Shown: positions 8,813 through 17,348, counted from the stretch's first letter. The stretch is 20,696 bases of DNA from Phytophthora quininea (GCA_011947345.1 JAAVTG010000572.1:1-20696), one strand, 5' to 3'. Translations and numbers: made by a program. The notes: generated from the letters alone by a model not told the origin.

Positions 8813-10105
8813 ATGGCGGACCAGCAGCTTCTGGACGACGTCGGCAGCTTCCTAACGCTCGAGCAGGCCGGACTGCAGCTGGAGGAGGTGAACACGGAGG
8901 CGCTGCTGCAGTCGCTGCAGTCTCTTCCCAATAGCGAGCTTGCGGGGAATAGTCCTGTAAGTACAAAAGAAGACGAAAAGAGGAGCAAACAGGAGTTGGC
9001 CAAGCTCAAGGCCGGCCAGCGGCGAGACGCCTACAGACGCAGACTCAAGGCGGAGTGGGCCAGTTTACGCCAGCAGGACCGAGAGTTGACTCTGAAGTTG
9101 CAGCAACTGCAACAGGCCAAGGAGACCAGCAAGCCGGAGCCCAAAAGTGGGTCCGAAGACTCTGTAGGCCTCGCAGCGTGGCGAGCAATTGCGTTGCGGC
9201 AGTACGATAGAAGACTGGAGGCCGAGGCGGTCCAGAAGAGACTGCAGAGCACAGTGAACAGTCGCGCGGTGATGATCCAAGACCTGGAGGACGTGCTCAA
9301 GAAAAGAGCTCGAGACTTGGAGAGTTTAGAGGAAGACGGCGTTCAAGTGCCAGAGAAGAAGGCGAGACTGGGAACTAGAGATACAGTACTCTACAAAACC
9401 TACTTTGACAGTCTAGATCTGCTGTACACCAAGTTGGATGACGTGTTCCGAGAAGTGGGCACGACGCCAACGCCCGGAGGGATCATCCGTGGCGAGCCCA
9501 AACGGAAGGTGGATGGAGAGACAGAGTACTTCGAGACGATCGGGGTGGGGAGAGTTCCGTTCAATTACAAGAGAACGTGTGATGCTGTGTGGGAATTGGC
9601 GTTGGTTCCTCATCGACAGGAAGGTCGACGGGTTTACGACGGCTTGCCAGACCCCGAGAACTCGTCGGCCATACAGTTCAATGCCCCACTTCGCTACGAG
9701 AACAGCGAAGTTTTCCAAAGGAGGGTGCATCATGTGGTAAGGAGGTACGTCGAACAGAATCGTGTCGTTATCTTGTGGCGAGCTCTGTGTGAGCCAAGTG
9801 GCGATACACCTGGGTTGACTTCTGACGAGACGGGTTGGTGCGTCGTGCATGCTCCGCCCACTGACTCTGAAAATGCGGCCACGACGCTTGTGCAAGCGTG
9901 CATCCGCATAGTGCCCATGCACTTTCAAAACGGCAGCACGGAAAAGGCGACAAAGGACCAGTATATGACGCTGATGGTTGCGTCAGAGCAGGAAGACTAC
10001 CAAGAAATCGAGCGAATGATGGAGCGACTCATACTGGACGATGCACTCGCGACAGACGGCTTGGCGATTGATGAGCTTGGAAACTTGTGCTCCAACACAG
10101 AGTGA
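8813..10105 (+). CDS. M96/bZIP-START-like protein, intact family member
   Basis: A 430-aa open frame and the only unbroken complete family copy in the window. In order: an acidic, Leu-rich N-terminus (1-45); a basic stretch GQRRDAYRRRLKAEW (68-82) followed by a coiled coil to about 104, resembling a bZIP in which the usual Asn position appears to be Gln69; the family helix AAWRAIALRQYDRRLEAEAV (121-140) and a second coiled coil to about 172; then an alpha/beta START-like region (about 190-410) with FNYKRTCDAVWELALVPHR, RRYVEQNRVVILWRAL, DETGWCVV and PMHF, ending in helix EDYQEIERMMERLILDD. Such proteins form a large oomycete family commonly annotated 'M96 mating-specific protein family'. A nuclear, DNA-binding and ligand-sensing role is an inference. 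The sequence GCTACATTGTCTG at 8775-8787 upstream resembles an oomycete initiator. Ends at a TGA before an M96 relic. Confidence 0.85.
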   Translation: MADQQLLDDVGSFLTLEQAGLQLEEVNTEALLQSLQSLPNSELAGNSPVSTKEDEKRSKQELAKLKAGQRRDAYRRRLKAEWASLRQQDRELTLKLQQLQQAKETSKPEPKSGSEDSVGLAAWRAIALRQYDRRLEAEAVQKRLQSTVNSRAVMIQDLEDVLKKRARDLESLEEDGVQVPEKKARLGTRDTVLYKTYFDSLDLLYTKLDDVFREVGTTPTPGGIIRGEPKRKVDGETEYFETIGVGRVPFNYKRTCDAVWELALVPHRQEGRRVYDGLPDPENSSAIQFNAPLRYENSEVFQRRVHHVVRRYVEQNRVVILWRALCEPSGDTPGLTSDETGWCVVHAPPTDSENAATTLVQACIRIVPMHFQNGSTEKATKDQYMTLMVASEQEDYQEIERMMERLILDDALATDGLAIDELGNLCSNTE

Positions 10106-10149
10106 CCAATGCAATCTTGTGTTAGTGCTGTGGTCTTGACTCGGTGGCT

Positions 10150-10258
10150 CAGAAAGAAAAGGATCGAAGGACCAATACGTCGCGAGACTGGGCAGGAAGT
10201 CGAGCGAATTCTGGAGCAACTCGTGTTGGAAGATGAGTTTGATGGTGATAAAGTCTGA
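10150..10258 (+). pseudogene. Relic of an M96-type C-terminus
   Basis: About 50 bases after the intact gene ends, a short frame ending in TGA (10256-10258) reads RRETGQEVERILEQLVLEDE. It aligns well with the final helix of the intact neighbour (QEDYQEIERMMERLILDD). The bases before it (GGACCAATACG) also resemble that gene's AAGGACCAGTATATG. It is best read as the tail of a deleted tandem copy. It is short, so the homology rests on about 20 residues. Confidence 0.55.
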
Positions 10259-10334
10259 CATAAACAAACTCGTTTTAGGGGATCATTATGAAGTGGATTC
10301 AGCCGCTGTGATACCAGTAGATTGGAGTTTGGCT

Positions 10335-10344
10335 CTTCCACGTG
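10335..10344 (+). repeat. Target-site duplication, left copy (10 bp)
   Basis: CTTCCACGTG directly precedes the left inverted repeat and recurs as a direct repeat directly after the right inverted repeat. Ten bases falls in the 8-11 bp range typical of Mutator-like elements. Confidence 0.9.
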
Positions 10345-10462
10345 GAGTATTTCCCAAAACCAGTACCGATGTACCACCATCGTCCCGGAACCAGTACCTT
10401 ACTCAAAACCAGTACTTGTACCAATGAAAGTGCTTGTTCAATTTGGTACATATTCGTTTCCA
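10345..10462 (+). repeat. Left terminal inverted repeat of the MULE (118 bp)
   Basis: Identical to the reverse complement of 11263-11380 except one base (TACATAT here, TACATGT there). It contains the octamer ACCAGTAC three times (in AAACCAGTACCGATG, GAACCAGTACCTTAC and AAACCAGTACTTGTA), which could be repeated transposase-binding sites. Confidence 0.95.
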
Positions 10463-10630
10463 GTACCGAACGTCCCAACAATCTTAGCAGCGGAAGAGTC
10501 TGGCATGGACAGCGTTAGCGGAAGGGCTGTTGCAGCAAGTTTAGCACCCCTCCCTCCATCGCACCATTCTCAATCTTGACAACAACGACCTCTACAAGCA
10601 GCTTTTCTACCTCCGGACACCCTAGCAACC

Positions 10631-11185
10631 ATGACTTCATCAAGTCGCGCGCAATTGGATCTGACAAGCCTGCACGGAACAACCGTGCTGAAACTGGGAA
10701 TGCCATTCAGCTCCGGATTGGCAGCAACCACGTTCATGCAGGACTTCACCTACAATGAGAACATGCATTGTGTTGCTTTTCATCCGGCATACTTGGTGAG
10801 TACCTACGCTAACAAATTCTTCGACAAAAGAATCGCACTTCCTGTGCGCGATACGCCTCCAGGTCTCGTCGAAGTGAAGCCTTCACCATACTACAAGCAG
10901 GCTGGTCGCCGCATCAAACGACGCATCGCTAGTGCTGGAGAGAGCAGAGGCAAGAACACTTATGTTTGTAGATCGTGTACGGAAGTTGGTCACAACCGGC
11001 GAACTTGTCGTCGCCATGGCAGCGAGAGCGATGAACTGAATTCCGACCTTATCGCCTCGCCTTTTGAGCTCCCAAAAATTCCAACAGCAACATCCCAACA
11101 AGCAAGAACCCCAGTTGAGCAAGGAAGTGCTGTAGCCCAACAAGCAGCCACGCGGATGTCCATGGCGTTCCTCCTAGACGACTGA
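10631..11185 (+). CDS. MULE transposase C-terminal-like protein with CCHC/CCCH-type zinc knuckle
   Basis: A 184-aa open frame starting MTSSSRAQLDLTSLHG and ending at TGA 11183-11185. Residues about 54-80 (HPAYLVSTYANKFFDKRIALP) resemble the stretch after the SWIM domain of MULE transposases. A basic, proline-containing linker follows (AGRRIKRRIASAGESRGK). Then comes a zinc knuckle CRSCTEVGHNRRTC, spaced C-x2-C-x4-H-x4-C, typical of the C-terminus of plant and oomycete MULE/FAR1-like transposases. The DDE catalytic domain and SWIM cysteines are missing. The protein might still bind nucleic acid and could be a regulator, or simply a non-functional leftover of internal deletion. It lies between the two inverted repeats, so it is cargo of the element. 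Confidence 0.75.
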   Translation: MTSSSRAQLDLTSLHGTTVLKLGMPFSSGLAATTFMQDFTYNENMHCVAFHPAYLVSTYANKFFDKRIALPVRDTPPGLVEVKPSPYYKQAGRRIKRRIASAGESRGKNTYVCRSCTEVGHNRRTCRRHGSESDELNSDLIASPFELPKIPTATSQQARTPVEQGSAVAQQAATRMSMAFLLDD

Positions 11186-11262
11186 ATACGCTTTAATTAA
11201 CATTAATTTTTACTCAGAACTGAATAGAAGTATGGCTGATCCCGTGCTCGTGCAAGATAGTA

Positions 11263-11380
11263 TGGAAACGAACATGTACCAAATTGAACAAGCACTTTCA
11301 TTGGTACAAGTACTGGTTTTGAGTAAGGTACTGGTTCCGGGACGATGGTGGTACATCGGTACTGGTTTTGGGAAATACTC
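11263..11380 (-). repeat. Right terminal inverted repeat of the MULE (118 bp)
   Basis: Reverse complement of the left repeat with one mismatch. It ends GGGAAATACTC at 11380, directly followed by the second copy of the target-site duplication. Confidence 0.95.
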
Positions 11381-11390
11381 CTTCCACGTG
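11381..11390 (+). repeat. Target-site duplication, right copy (10 bp)
   Basis: CTTCCACGTG, identical and in the same orientation as 10335-10344. Removing the element and one copy gives an uninterrupted insertion site. Confidence 0.9.
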
Positions 11391-11580
11391 ATCCAGATCT
11401 TGAGAAAGGGCACCAGAGATACACATCTGTCGTCAGCATCGGTAAAAGCGGCCGACTACAGATGGTGTGACCGTCACCTGAGCACAGATAGAAGCAACCG
11501 TGACTGACAATGAACAAGAGGCATATGAGTTATCGTATGTATTATACTCCATTATCTAACACTCACAAGCAAGTGACGAG

Positions 11581-12817
11581 ATGGCAACCGGGGCAGGACT
11601 GGTCGAGGAACTCTGGGCTTGCTTGGAGACAAGCGACCAGTTGGTGTCTTATCAAGCGTGCGAGTCCCCACGAAACAGCACTGGCGCGATGGATGTCGGC
11701 GTTCCAAGTCCTTTACCGCTTAGTTCTCCGCTGGCTGGCTTGTGTATTCCTGGAGCTCAAGCAGAACGACCCAAGACTCGCAAAGAGAAAGAATCCCTTC
11801 GGAAGAAAAAGTATCAGCAGCGATTGAAGAACGAGCGGGAAGCCTTACTGCGAATGAAGGCCCAGTTGTCTGTGCGGTTGTTCGAGATGAAGCAGAGCCG
11901 AAGGCGCGGCAAGTTCCGAGTGAGTACCCACGTCGACGATCTCAATCCTGTATGGAGACAGCTCGCAGTACAGCAACGTGGCTTACGGTTGCGAGCGGAG
12001 AATGATCAACTACGACTAGTAGACGCACTCAGCATCCAAGCTTCGTATATCGATGTCCTCGCGAGTCTGCTACGTCGACAGACTGGAGAACTGGAAGGGG
12101 TTAACACTCCTATCACGTCGAGTCTTTGGGAGGTTACGTTTGGACCACGTCTTGTATACTGTGCATCTTCGTGGAGTAGATGCATGCTATGCTCGCTTTA
12201 ACGAACTGTACAAGGAGTGTGACTTTCGTTCTATGCCTGAAGGAGTGGTAACGTCGCTGCATCGGTCCAAGTCGGACGGTGAAATGGAGTATTTCCAACA
12301 TCTAAACAAGGTGTGCCAGCCATTTACTTACGAGCAAACGAGCAACACAATGTGGACGTTAGCCAAGTTGTTGCATCGACAAGACGATCGTGAAGACTAT
12401 GAAGGTTTAGGAGACCCGGACAGCATCGTCGCTATCAAATACCGCCTCGTCCGGGCATTGGCCAGTGGTGTGAAGGTGTCTATCCGGCAGCGATACGTAT
12501 TCCGGCGGTTTGTGGAGGATTGTCGGACGGTATTTGTTTGGAAAACGCACTCGGAAGGAGAAGGAATCTTTCATGGTATGCACTTGCACGAGACAGGATG
12601 GGTTAGTCTTCGTCCCTCTGCGGATGGAGCGTCGACGCTTGTGGAAATTTGCGTTCGCCAGCGACCCATGCGTTTCAGCAAACCCAGCTTCCGAAATGAG
12701 TTCATTGGGGATTTCCAGCACGTTCTCCAGAGCTCCACCGACGAAGACGCACAAGAGATAATAGGCACGCTGGACAAGCTGCTGATCGAAGACACGTTGG
12801 CGGGAATCGACCTTTAG
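11581..12817 (+). pseudogene. M96/bZIP-START-like gene with one frameshift
   Basis: The first frame (from ATG 11581) gives a variable N-terminus, a basic stretch KEKESLRKKKYQQRLKNERE (residues 69-88), a coiled coil, and the family motif VWRQLAVQQRGLRLRAEN (124-141). Around 12115-12150 the homology moves to another frame, which carries LRGVDACYARFNELYKEC, the START-like section (FTYEQTSNTMWTLAKLLHRQ, RRFVEDCRTVFVWKTHSEGE, HETGWVSLRP, RPMRF) and the terminal helix to a TAG at 12817. No intron with consensus ends bridges the two. All domains are otherwise present, so a single indel, real or a sequencing error, separates it from a working gene. It lies about 200 bases downstream of the MULE, whose insertion may have changed its promoter. 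Confidence 0.78.
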
Positions 12818-13843
12818 GCTTTACGGAGTAAAATGCAACAAGACTTCGATGCAACCAGATGATTCCATCAGATGACGATATCTACGTGGAACGGATAGTG
12901 TTCAACGAGTAACCCTGTATGTTTTATAGAGATTAGTACCTGTATTCATGTCGCCTGAACAACTCTGGATAAAATCCAAAGAACTTATAATAGGGGCTTT
13001 CCTTGATCGTACAGGTCGTTGGGGCATCAGATCAGTCCATTCACGTTAAAGCCTCGGTCTCGTAGAGATGGGCGTGAGCGCCGTAGGCGGCGCCAGCCCG
13101 AGAGGAAGTCGGAGAGGCCAGCCCCTGGGTGAGGAGTGGCGGGTTAAAAAGCGCGCGACCGAGGCAGCAGTCTGCCGGCGCTTGTGCTGCTGGAGCTTGA
13201 CGTTGTCGCGCCGCCGCCGAAGAGCAAATGGCTGGCCTCCGAATGGACTGGTCTTCGAGCTATCTATCGATGGGAAAATATACTCGCCCGGGGACTGCAT
13301 GCTGCAGCCCCCGTATGTTAGAAAACCATAGCACTTACACGTGCATCGATTCCGGGCTGAGCGAGGTGATGACCTTCCCTTCAGGAAACCTATTTTTCGC
13401 CTTCAGGGCCTTGGACAATCCCAATCCACAGTTGAGACTTGGCGACAAAGAGATATGATCGTGACGTCCATGTGGAATCTTGGTTTAGTGCACAGTGAAC
13501 GCGAGAAGAAGTGGTAAAAGAGCTGTTTGTCGTGCATGGGTTTAGATGGGTACACACGAATGAGTATGCTTCCAACTTATCCTAGCTAGACATGTGCCAG
13601 TTAACGATCCCACGTTGAGACTCAGTCCACATTTGGGTAAGGGGGACATTGCAAGGCGTTTACGCTCTGCATAATCGTTCAAATACTGGGAGCATCTCCT
13701 TCACCATGGTGATGAAGCGTGTAAACTTTCCGGCTGTTTGACGCGGTATTTCATGTGCATCATCAGCTTGACGGGCTCACCTTGTGATCGTCAACTTCAT
13801 TTGGAAATAAGGGTCGTGGATATCAACGCATCAAGAGATCAAG
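12818..13843. other. About 1 kb without a recognised gene
   Basis: The 5' part (12820-13020) is AT-rich with no open frame of note. 13050-13450 is GC-richer and has overlapping frames of 76-87 residues on both strands; none has a motif I recognise. One plus-strand frame contains FELSIDGKIYSPGDCML, which could be a decayed gene fragment. 13450-13790 shows nothing. TTCATTTGG at 13796-13804 resembles an oomycete initiator and lies about 45 bases before the next ATG. Confidence 0.5.
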
Positions 13844-14202
13844 ATGAAGACTCCACGCAAAGTTCGCGAAGGCAGTGTGTCCTACTCGACCGATCTGCAG
13901 CGTCGCAAGCGAGCCGAGATTGAAGCACTTCGGGCAGAGGAAGTCTATCTTCGCGCTCAATTGGAGAAATGGCAGCACGACCGAGACAGCCATCTCCACA
14001 ATGCAGTCTCGTTAATGTGCCAGACGTTTAATTCCACAAGAACGACCCCACGAACAGCACGTGGCGCAGCTTAGCCGCAATGGCGTACGCCGACCGTCAA
14101 CGAACCGAACTGGTGAACCGAAAACTGAGCCGAGCGCTGGAAATGCACCATAAGTTAACCGAGCCCCTTCGCAAAGAGCTGCTGAAGGACGATGTTTTAG
14201 AG

Positions 14203-14266
14203 GTATCGACTGTATTCAACCATTGTTGTCTTGCGGGGCTTTGACTAACAGCAAATGAGTTTGCAG
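14203..14266 (+). other. Spliceosomal intron 1 (64 nt, phase 0)
   Basis: Donor GTATCG, branch-like TGACTAAC at 14242-14249, acceptor TTGCAG ending at 14266. It lies exactly between the codons for ...DDVLE and GFDFV..., joining two conserved blocks. Confidence 0.8.
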
Positions 14267-14587
14267 GGCTTCGACTTTGTGTTTCGACCGCAGCCTACGG
14301 TTGACGGACCATTGATCCAGCCTATTGTCGCAAAGGAAATCCTGGCCGAATTGGCAGCCAGCCTGGATCAACTGCGATACGAAGCCGACATGGCGTTCCC
14401 AATCGTTGACTCGAGTACAGCGATCTCATTTCGCGCCGACTGCGATCCAGTACGAGGAATTTGCACTGGCACCACTGCAATTACGCCTGTGTCGCTTCCG
14501 ATGCAGGTCGTTGGAGATCACTTGTGGCAGCACATCATCAACGTCAACCATGACAACGACACGAACGTGGACAAGTTCTTCGGACGG

Positions 14588-14656
14588 GTGAGTTTTTATT
14601 ATCCTTACCTGCAATTGTGTTGAACGTTTTACGCTTAAACGTTTGGTTCTATGCAG
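14588..14656 (+). other. Spliceosomal intron 2 (69 nt, phase 0)
   Basis: Donor GTGAGT, acceptor ATGCAG ending at 14656, between VDKFFGR and VRKST. The interior is AT-rich with stops in frame. Confidence 0.8.
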
Positions 14657-15051
14657 GTTCGTAAGAGCACTCAAGTTTACATGACATGACCGCGATGGCT
14701 TCGTGCTACGAACGGGGTCAATATGTGGATGCCATTAACACCTTCCGAAGATACGAAGAAGACCATCGCATCGTTTTGGTCGGGAGGACCAGATGGCTCC
14801 TGCCTTCCGCGGGAGTTTTGTTCGAAGACCAGAGCTGGACGGTCGTTTCCCCGTCGCTGACAAACCCAACAGAAGCTTGTGTGAGTCGATGCAGCTACAA
14901 GCTCAAGGTTCTAGAAGGTGGTTGGAATTCGTCTGCTGCACTGGGACAACTCCAAGAAATGATGCTACGGGTGGTGGGGGAGCGAATGCGAATGATCAAC
15001 CAAGACGCGCAGAATCGTCTGATCGGCGACCTCAACCTGGGTAGTATCTAA

Positions 15052-15290
15052 CATGTGCCGCAGTGCATACAACTCACGAAGTTCGTCCCTCCGGTTGGGG
15101 TTCGAGTCCCTGCGGGGCCTGCCGGACCGAGGGCCTACAGAAAACATCCAGAAGAAAGGAAATCATTAACTTCACATTCAAATATCCCATCGAGATTCAA
15201 TCATCATTCAACGGATCAGATTTCAGAATAGCAAATACCCCCAACCATAAGAACAACCAGAACAACCAGGAAACAAGTTAAGCATCTGAA
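15052..15290. other. Intergenic, no gene recognised
   Basis: The sequence GGGGTTCGAGTCCCTGC at about 15108-15124 resembles a tRNA T-arm/B-box, but I could not build a tRNA around it. It may be a tRNA-derived SINE fragment or chance. 15160-15290 is AT-rich with a (AGAACAACC) near-repeat at about 15251-15270 and no coding signal. Confidence 0.4.
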
Positions 15291-15645
15291 TCAACTCCAC
15301 GTTGTGATTTTAGCTGCGGAAGAACACCACCCATATATTCCCCCTTTGGCGTTCTTCTTAGCAGTCTTATAGACCTTCCTGTAGAACGCCTTCTTCTTGT
15401 TCTCCAATCGCTTCATACGCCACTGTTTGAAGTAGTGAAGTAGCTCAGGCCAAACGCTCTCTCTCCATCACTTTCATTTTCGTCGTCATCCGCAGTCTCC
15501 GTCATCTCGCAGCACGAAGCATGCGGTTGGCCGAGTTTTCGTTGGCAGCACTCAGCTCCCGTTTCGGGGCAGTGTTGGCCATAGCAGCGTCGAAACAAGT
15601 CAACAGGATGGTCGAAACCACGACGATGAGATAGTGCGGACGCAT
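15291..15645 (-). pseudogene. RxLR-type effector gene, frameshifted
   Basis: A 47-residue frame starts at the ATG 15645-15643. It has a typical signal peptide (MRPHYLIVVVSTILLTC..., cleavage near residue 23) and an RMLR motif at residues 41-44, which fits RxLR in sequence and spacing, then stops at TGA (15504-15502). Another frame (about 15505-15413) continues with an acidic stretch DDDENESDGERAF, matching the acidic (d)EER element expected after RxLR. A third frame from about 15425 to a TGA at 15291 gives a Lys/Arg/aromatic-rich tail (FKQWRMKRLENKKKAFYRKV). The order signal peptide, RxLR, acidic EER, short C-terminal domain is that of oomycete host-translocated effectors, and the total length of about 118 codons is usual. 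Two frame changes make it a pseudogene or an error-broken gene. I recognise no known avirulence gene. Confidence 0.72.
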
Positions 15646-15801
15646 GGTGGTGGGTCTGCCTTCTAGTGAATTGGAAAGTTACTTTGGACCATTGCCACAT
15701 CACTGACCTGAGAACAGCTCTTAGTTGGCTCGTACGTAAATGACTTCGTCGTCAACATCAAATCGTCAAGAACTCTCTTGCCTGCAGTATCAATACCAAT
15801 G

Positions 15802-16971
15802 TCATGCTCGGTACGACTGAAGAAGCCTCCTGAGCGATCCAGTGATCTCGAAAACGTCTTCGGCCCCCGACTGAAGAACCAGATTGGCGAATTGATCAAT
15901 TCCTGCGTTCTGGGTCGCCATACGGAAATGCATGGGCACATTTCGGATGCACGTGTCCAGCTCACAAGCCTCTCTTACGTTTAACCACACACCACCCCAG
16001 CTCGTCAGCTTGCATACCAGCGAACTGTCCTTCTCCTTCTGTAAACGATCGCCACGTGAAAGCCACACGACCGATCTCTTGATGTCGACGGATCACAGTA
16101 TGATGGAGTATGGACGTGGTTTCGCCGGTGTTGAGTGTGCGCTTGACCCGATATTTAACAGCAAAGCAATTCGTTGTGTCATCCACGCCATTGTACACAG
16201 CTCGGTCTAGCTTTCGGTGCGGCATGGACGCCAGATACCAAAGACGCTGACAAGTTTCTTCAAACGTGAACGGAGCCAATTGTCGCTCCACGAACTGAAA
16301 GTACTCCCTGTCACCATCCCGCTTCCGCTGTTGCTTAAAGTTTAGCAGGGATGCCGGCACCGAGTCCATCGAGCAATCTCGGAAAATGTCGTCGGTCTGC
16401 GCGTACATGGCATCCATGCCTTGGATATAGGCGTCAAAAATGTCCCCGTCGGACTTGTCGAGGCGAGCTGCATCACACAGGGCATCGTCGCCAAGAACAG
16501 GTCGTTCATCCTGCTGAAGTCGCTGTTGCATGGTATGGCAGATATCTCAATCAAGGTCGAATGAGCATGCACTTGAGCAAGCAACTGTCGATGGCGTACT
16601 TCACAAGCTTGACGGGACTCCTTTTGCTGCGCTGCCGTTTCTTTCCACGACGTTGAACCGAGGGCCAGCTCCGTGTTTTCCTTGGGCCTCTGCAACATGT
16701 TCAACTCGACTGCCAAGTCGGTCGCATTTTGAACAAGCGAGTCCCGCTCATAACTCCGTTGTGCGCGGTACATGCTTCGGCGCTGGCGGTCGTTCGCTCG
16801 CTCGCTCTCGTGCTTGTCCAACTCGACGCTGCGCTTGACTTCACTTTGGTTCTGACTGACGGGTGTAGAGCTAGAATCAAAAGCAAGCCCGTCGAATTCA
16901 AGCGGAGGCAACGGCGCGAGGAAATCTGCGACTTGCTGTACGAACGCATCGTCGGAAATCGAACTGTTCAT
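15802..16971 (-). pseudogene. M96/bZIP-START-like gene with two frameshifts
   Basis: The start is the ATG at 16971 (MNSSISDDAFVQQVADFLAP). The frame runs open upstream, but this start matches the family's acidic N-terminus, and CCATTCAC just upstream resembles an initiator. The first frame carries a basic stretch NDRQRRSMYRAQRSYERDSL and coiled coil. A shift near 16530-16480 leads into DAYIQGMDAMYAQTDDIFRD, the START-like block (FTFEETCQRLWYLASMPHR, TWRSFTEGEGQFAGM, ADELGWCVV). A second shift near 15995 leads into the C-terminal block (CIRNVPMHF, GAEDVFEITGSLRRLL) ending at 15802. It is divergent from the Crinkler-like gene; the RxLR-type pseudogene lies downstream on the same strand. Confidence 0.75.
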
Positions 16972-17348
16972 CTTGTGGTCTTTGAAGAAGAAGAAGTGTG
17001 AATGGCAGCAACTGGTTTCCGACTGGTAAACTTTCTGCTTCGCGTTGCGATTATCCGCCACGAAATGGCGTTCAATGACACAATCTTTGGCGACAGTACT
17101 ACGACTCACTGGAATCGTCCCCATGCGACCTCAAGACCACCCTCTTGACGACTACTTTGCTGCTCGCACGATGCTAGTCACTCTCCGTGGCGGGAACCCA
17201 TCTGCTAACAGCATGAAGAAAAAAACATAACCAAAGGTGTTCTCGTCCCAGCTTGGGCGGGTCACATCCTGTCGTCACCCATCCAGCATAGTGACAACGT
17301 CTTGGCCATTTCCTACGGCAGCCCGTTCATTTTACAATTGGCGGCGTG
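16972..17348. promoter_or_regulatory. Divergent intergenic region between M96-type and Crinkler-like genes
   Basis: About 380 bases with no supported gene. It should carry promoters for the minus-strand M96-type gene and the plus-strand Crinkler-like gene. The latter has a clear core element at 17325-17340. Confidence 0.5.
17325..17340 (+). promoter_or_regulatory. Oomycete Inr+FPR core promoter of the Crinkler-like gene
   Basis: GTTCATTTTACAATTG matches 14 of 16 positions of the oomycete core consensus GCTCATTYYNCAWTTT. It ends 8 bases before the ATG at 17349. The mismatches are at positions 2 and 16. Such a close spacing would give a very short leader. Confidence 0.65.

Larger units (their letters stand above)
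10345..11380 (+). mobile_element. Mutator-like (MULE) DNA transposon, non-autonomous, 1036 bp
   Basis: The element is bounded by 118-bp terminal inverted repeats (10345-10462 and 11263-11380) with a single mismatch, starting GAGTATTTCCCAAAACC. It is flanked by a perfect 10-bp direct target-site duplication (CTTCCACGTG). Long inverted repeats with a duplication of this length are the signature of Mutator-like elements. The one ORF inside (10631-11185) resembles only the zinc-knuckle tail of a MULE transposase, so the element lacks the catalytic core and would need a transposase supplied in trans. Near-identical repeats and an unmutated duplication point to a recent insertion. It sits between two M96-type genes, about 200 bases upstream of the one at 11581. 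Confidence 0.93.
13844..15051 (+). pseudogene. M96-type START-like gene with two introns and two frameshifts
   Basis: Proposed exons are 13844-14202, 14267-14587 and 14657-15051. Exon 1 starts MKTPRKVREGSVSYSTDLQR with a basic/coiled-coil region (QRRKRAEIEALRAEEVYLRAQ). It then shifts frame near 14035-14045 (close to a CCCC run) into the family motif STWRSLAAMAYADRQRTELV. Exon 2 carries GFDFVFRPQPTVDGPLIQP and SLPMQVVGDHLWQHIINVN. Exon 3 shifts frame again between 14657 and 14686, then carries RRYEEDHRIVLVGRTRW and a C-terminal helix (QLQEMMLRVVGERM). It differs from the other copies in lacking the long acidic N-terminus, and it is the only one where I see introns, so it may belong to a different subfamily. 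All parts are present; whether it is functional depends on the two frame changes being real. Confidence 0.7.

Noticed and set aside
11535..11569. Possible 35-nt intron (GTATGT...CTAAC...AAG) just before the gene at 11581
   Set aside because: Too short for a spliceosomal intron in this lineage and the acceptor is weak (AAG). The coding start at 11581 does not need it.
13051..13165. Short inverted pair GCCTCGGTC / GACCGAGGC as ends of a small transposon
   Set aside because: Nine bases with about 97 bases between, no flanking target duplication, and nothing coding inside; likely chance or a minor hairpin.
15100..15130. tRNA gene suggested by GGGGTTCGAGTCCCTGC
   Set aside because: Only a B-box-like/T-arm stretch is present. 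I could not find a matching A-box, anticodon arm or acceptor stem. It could be a SINE fragment but there is no proof.
16342..17124. Start of the minus-strand M96-type gene at 17124
   Set aside because: The extra 51 residues have no family similarity, and the family-like acidic N-terminus begins at the ATG at 16971 with an initiator-like motif just upstream.
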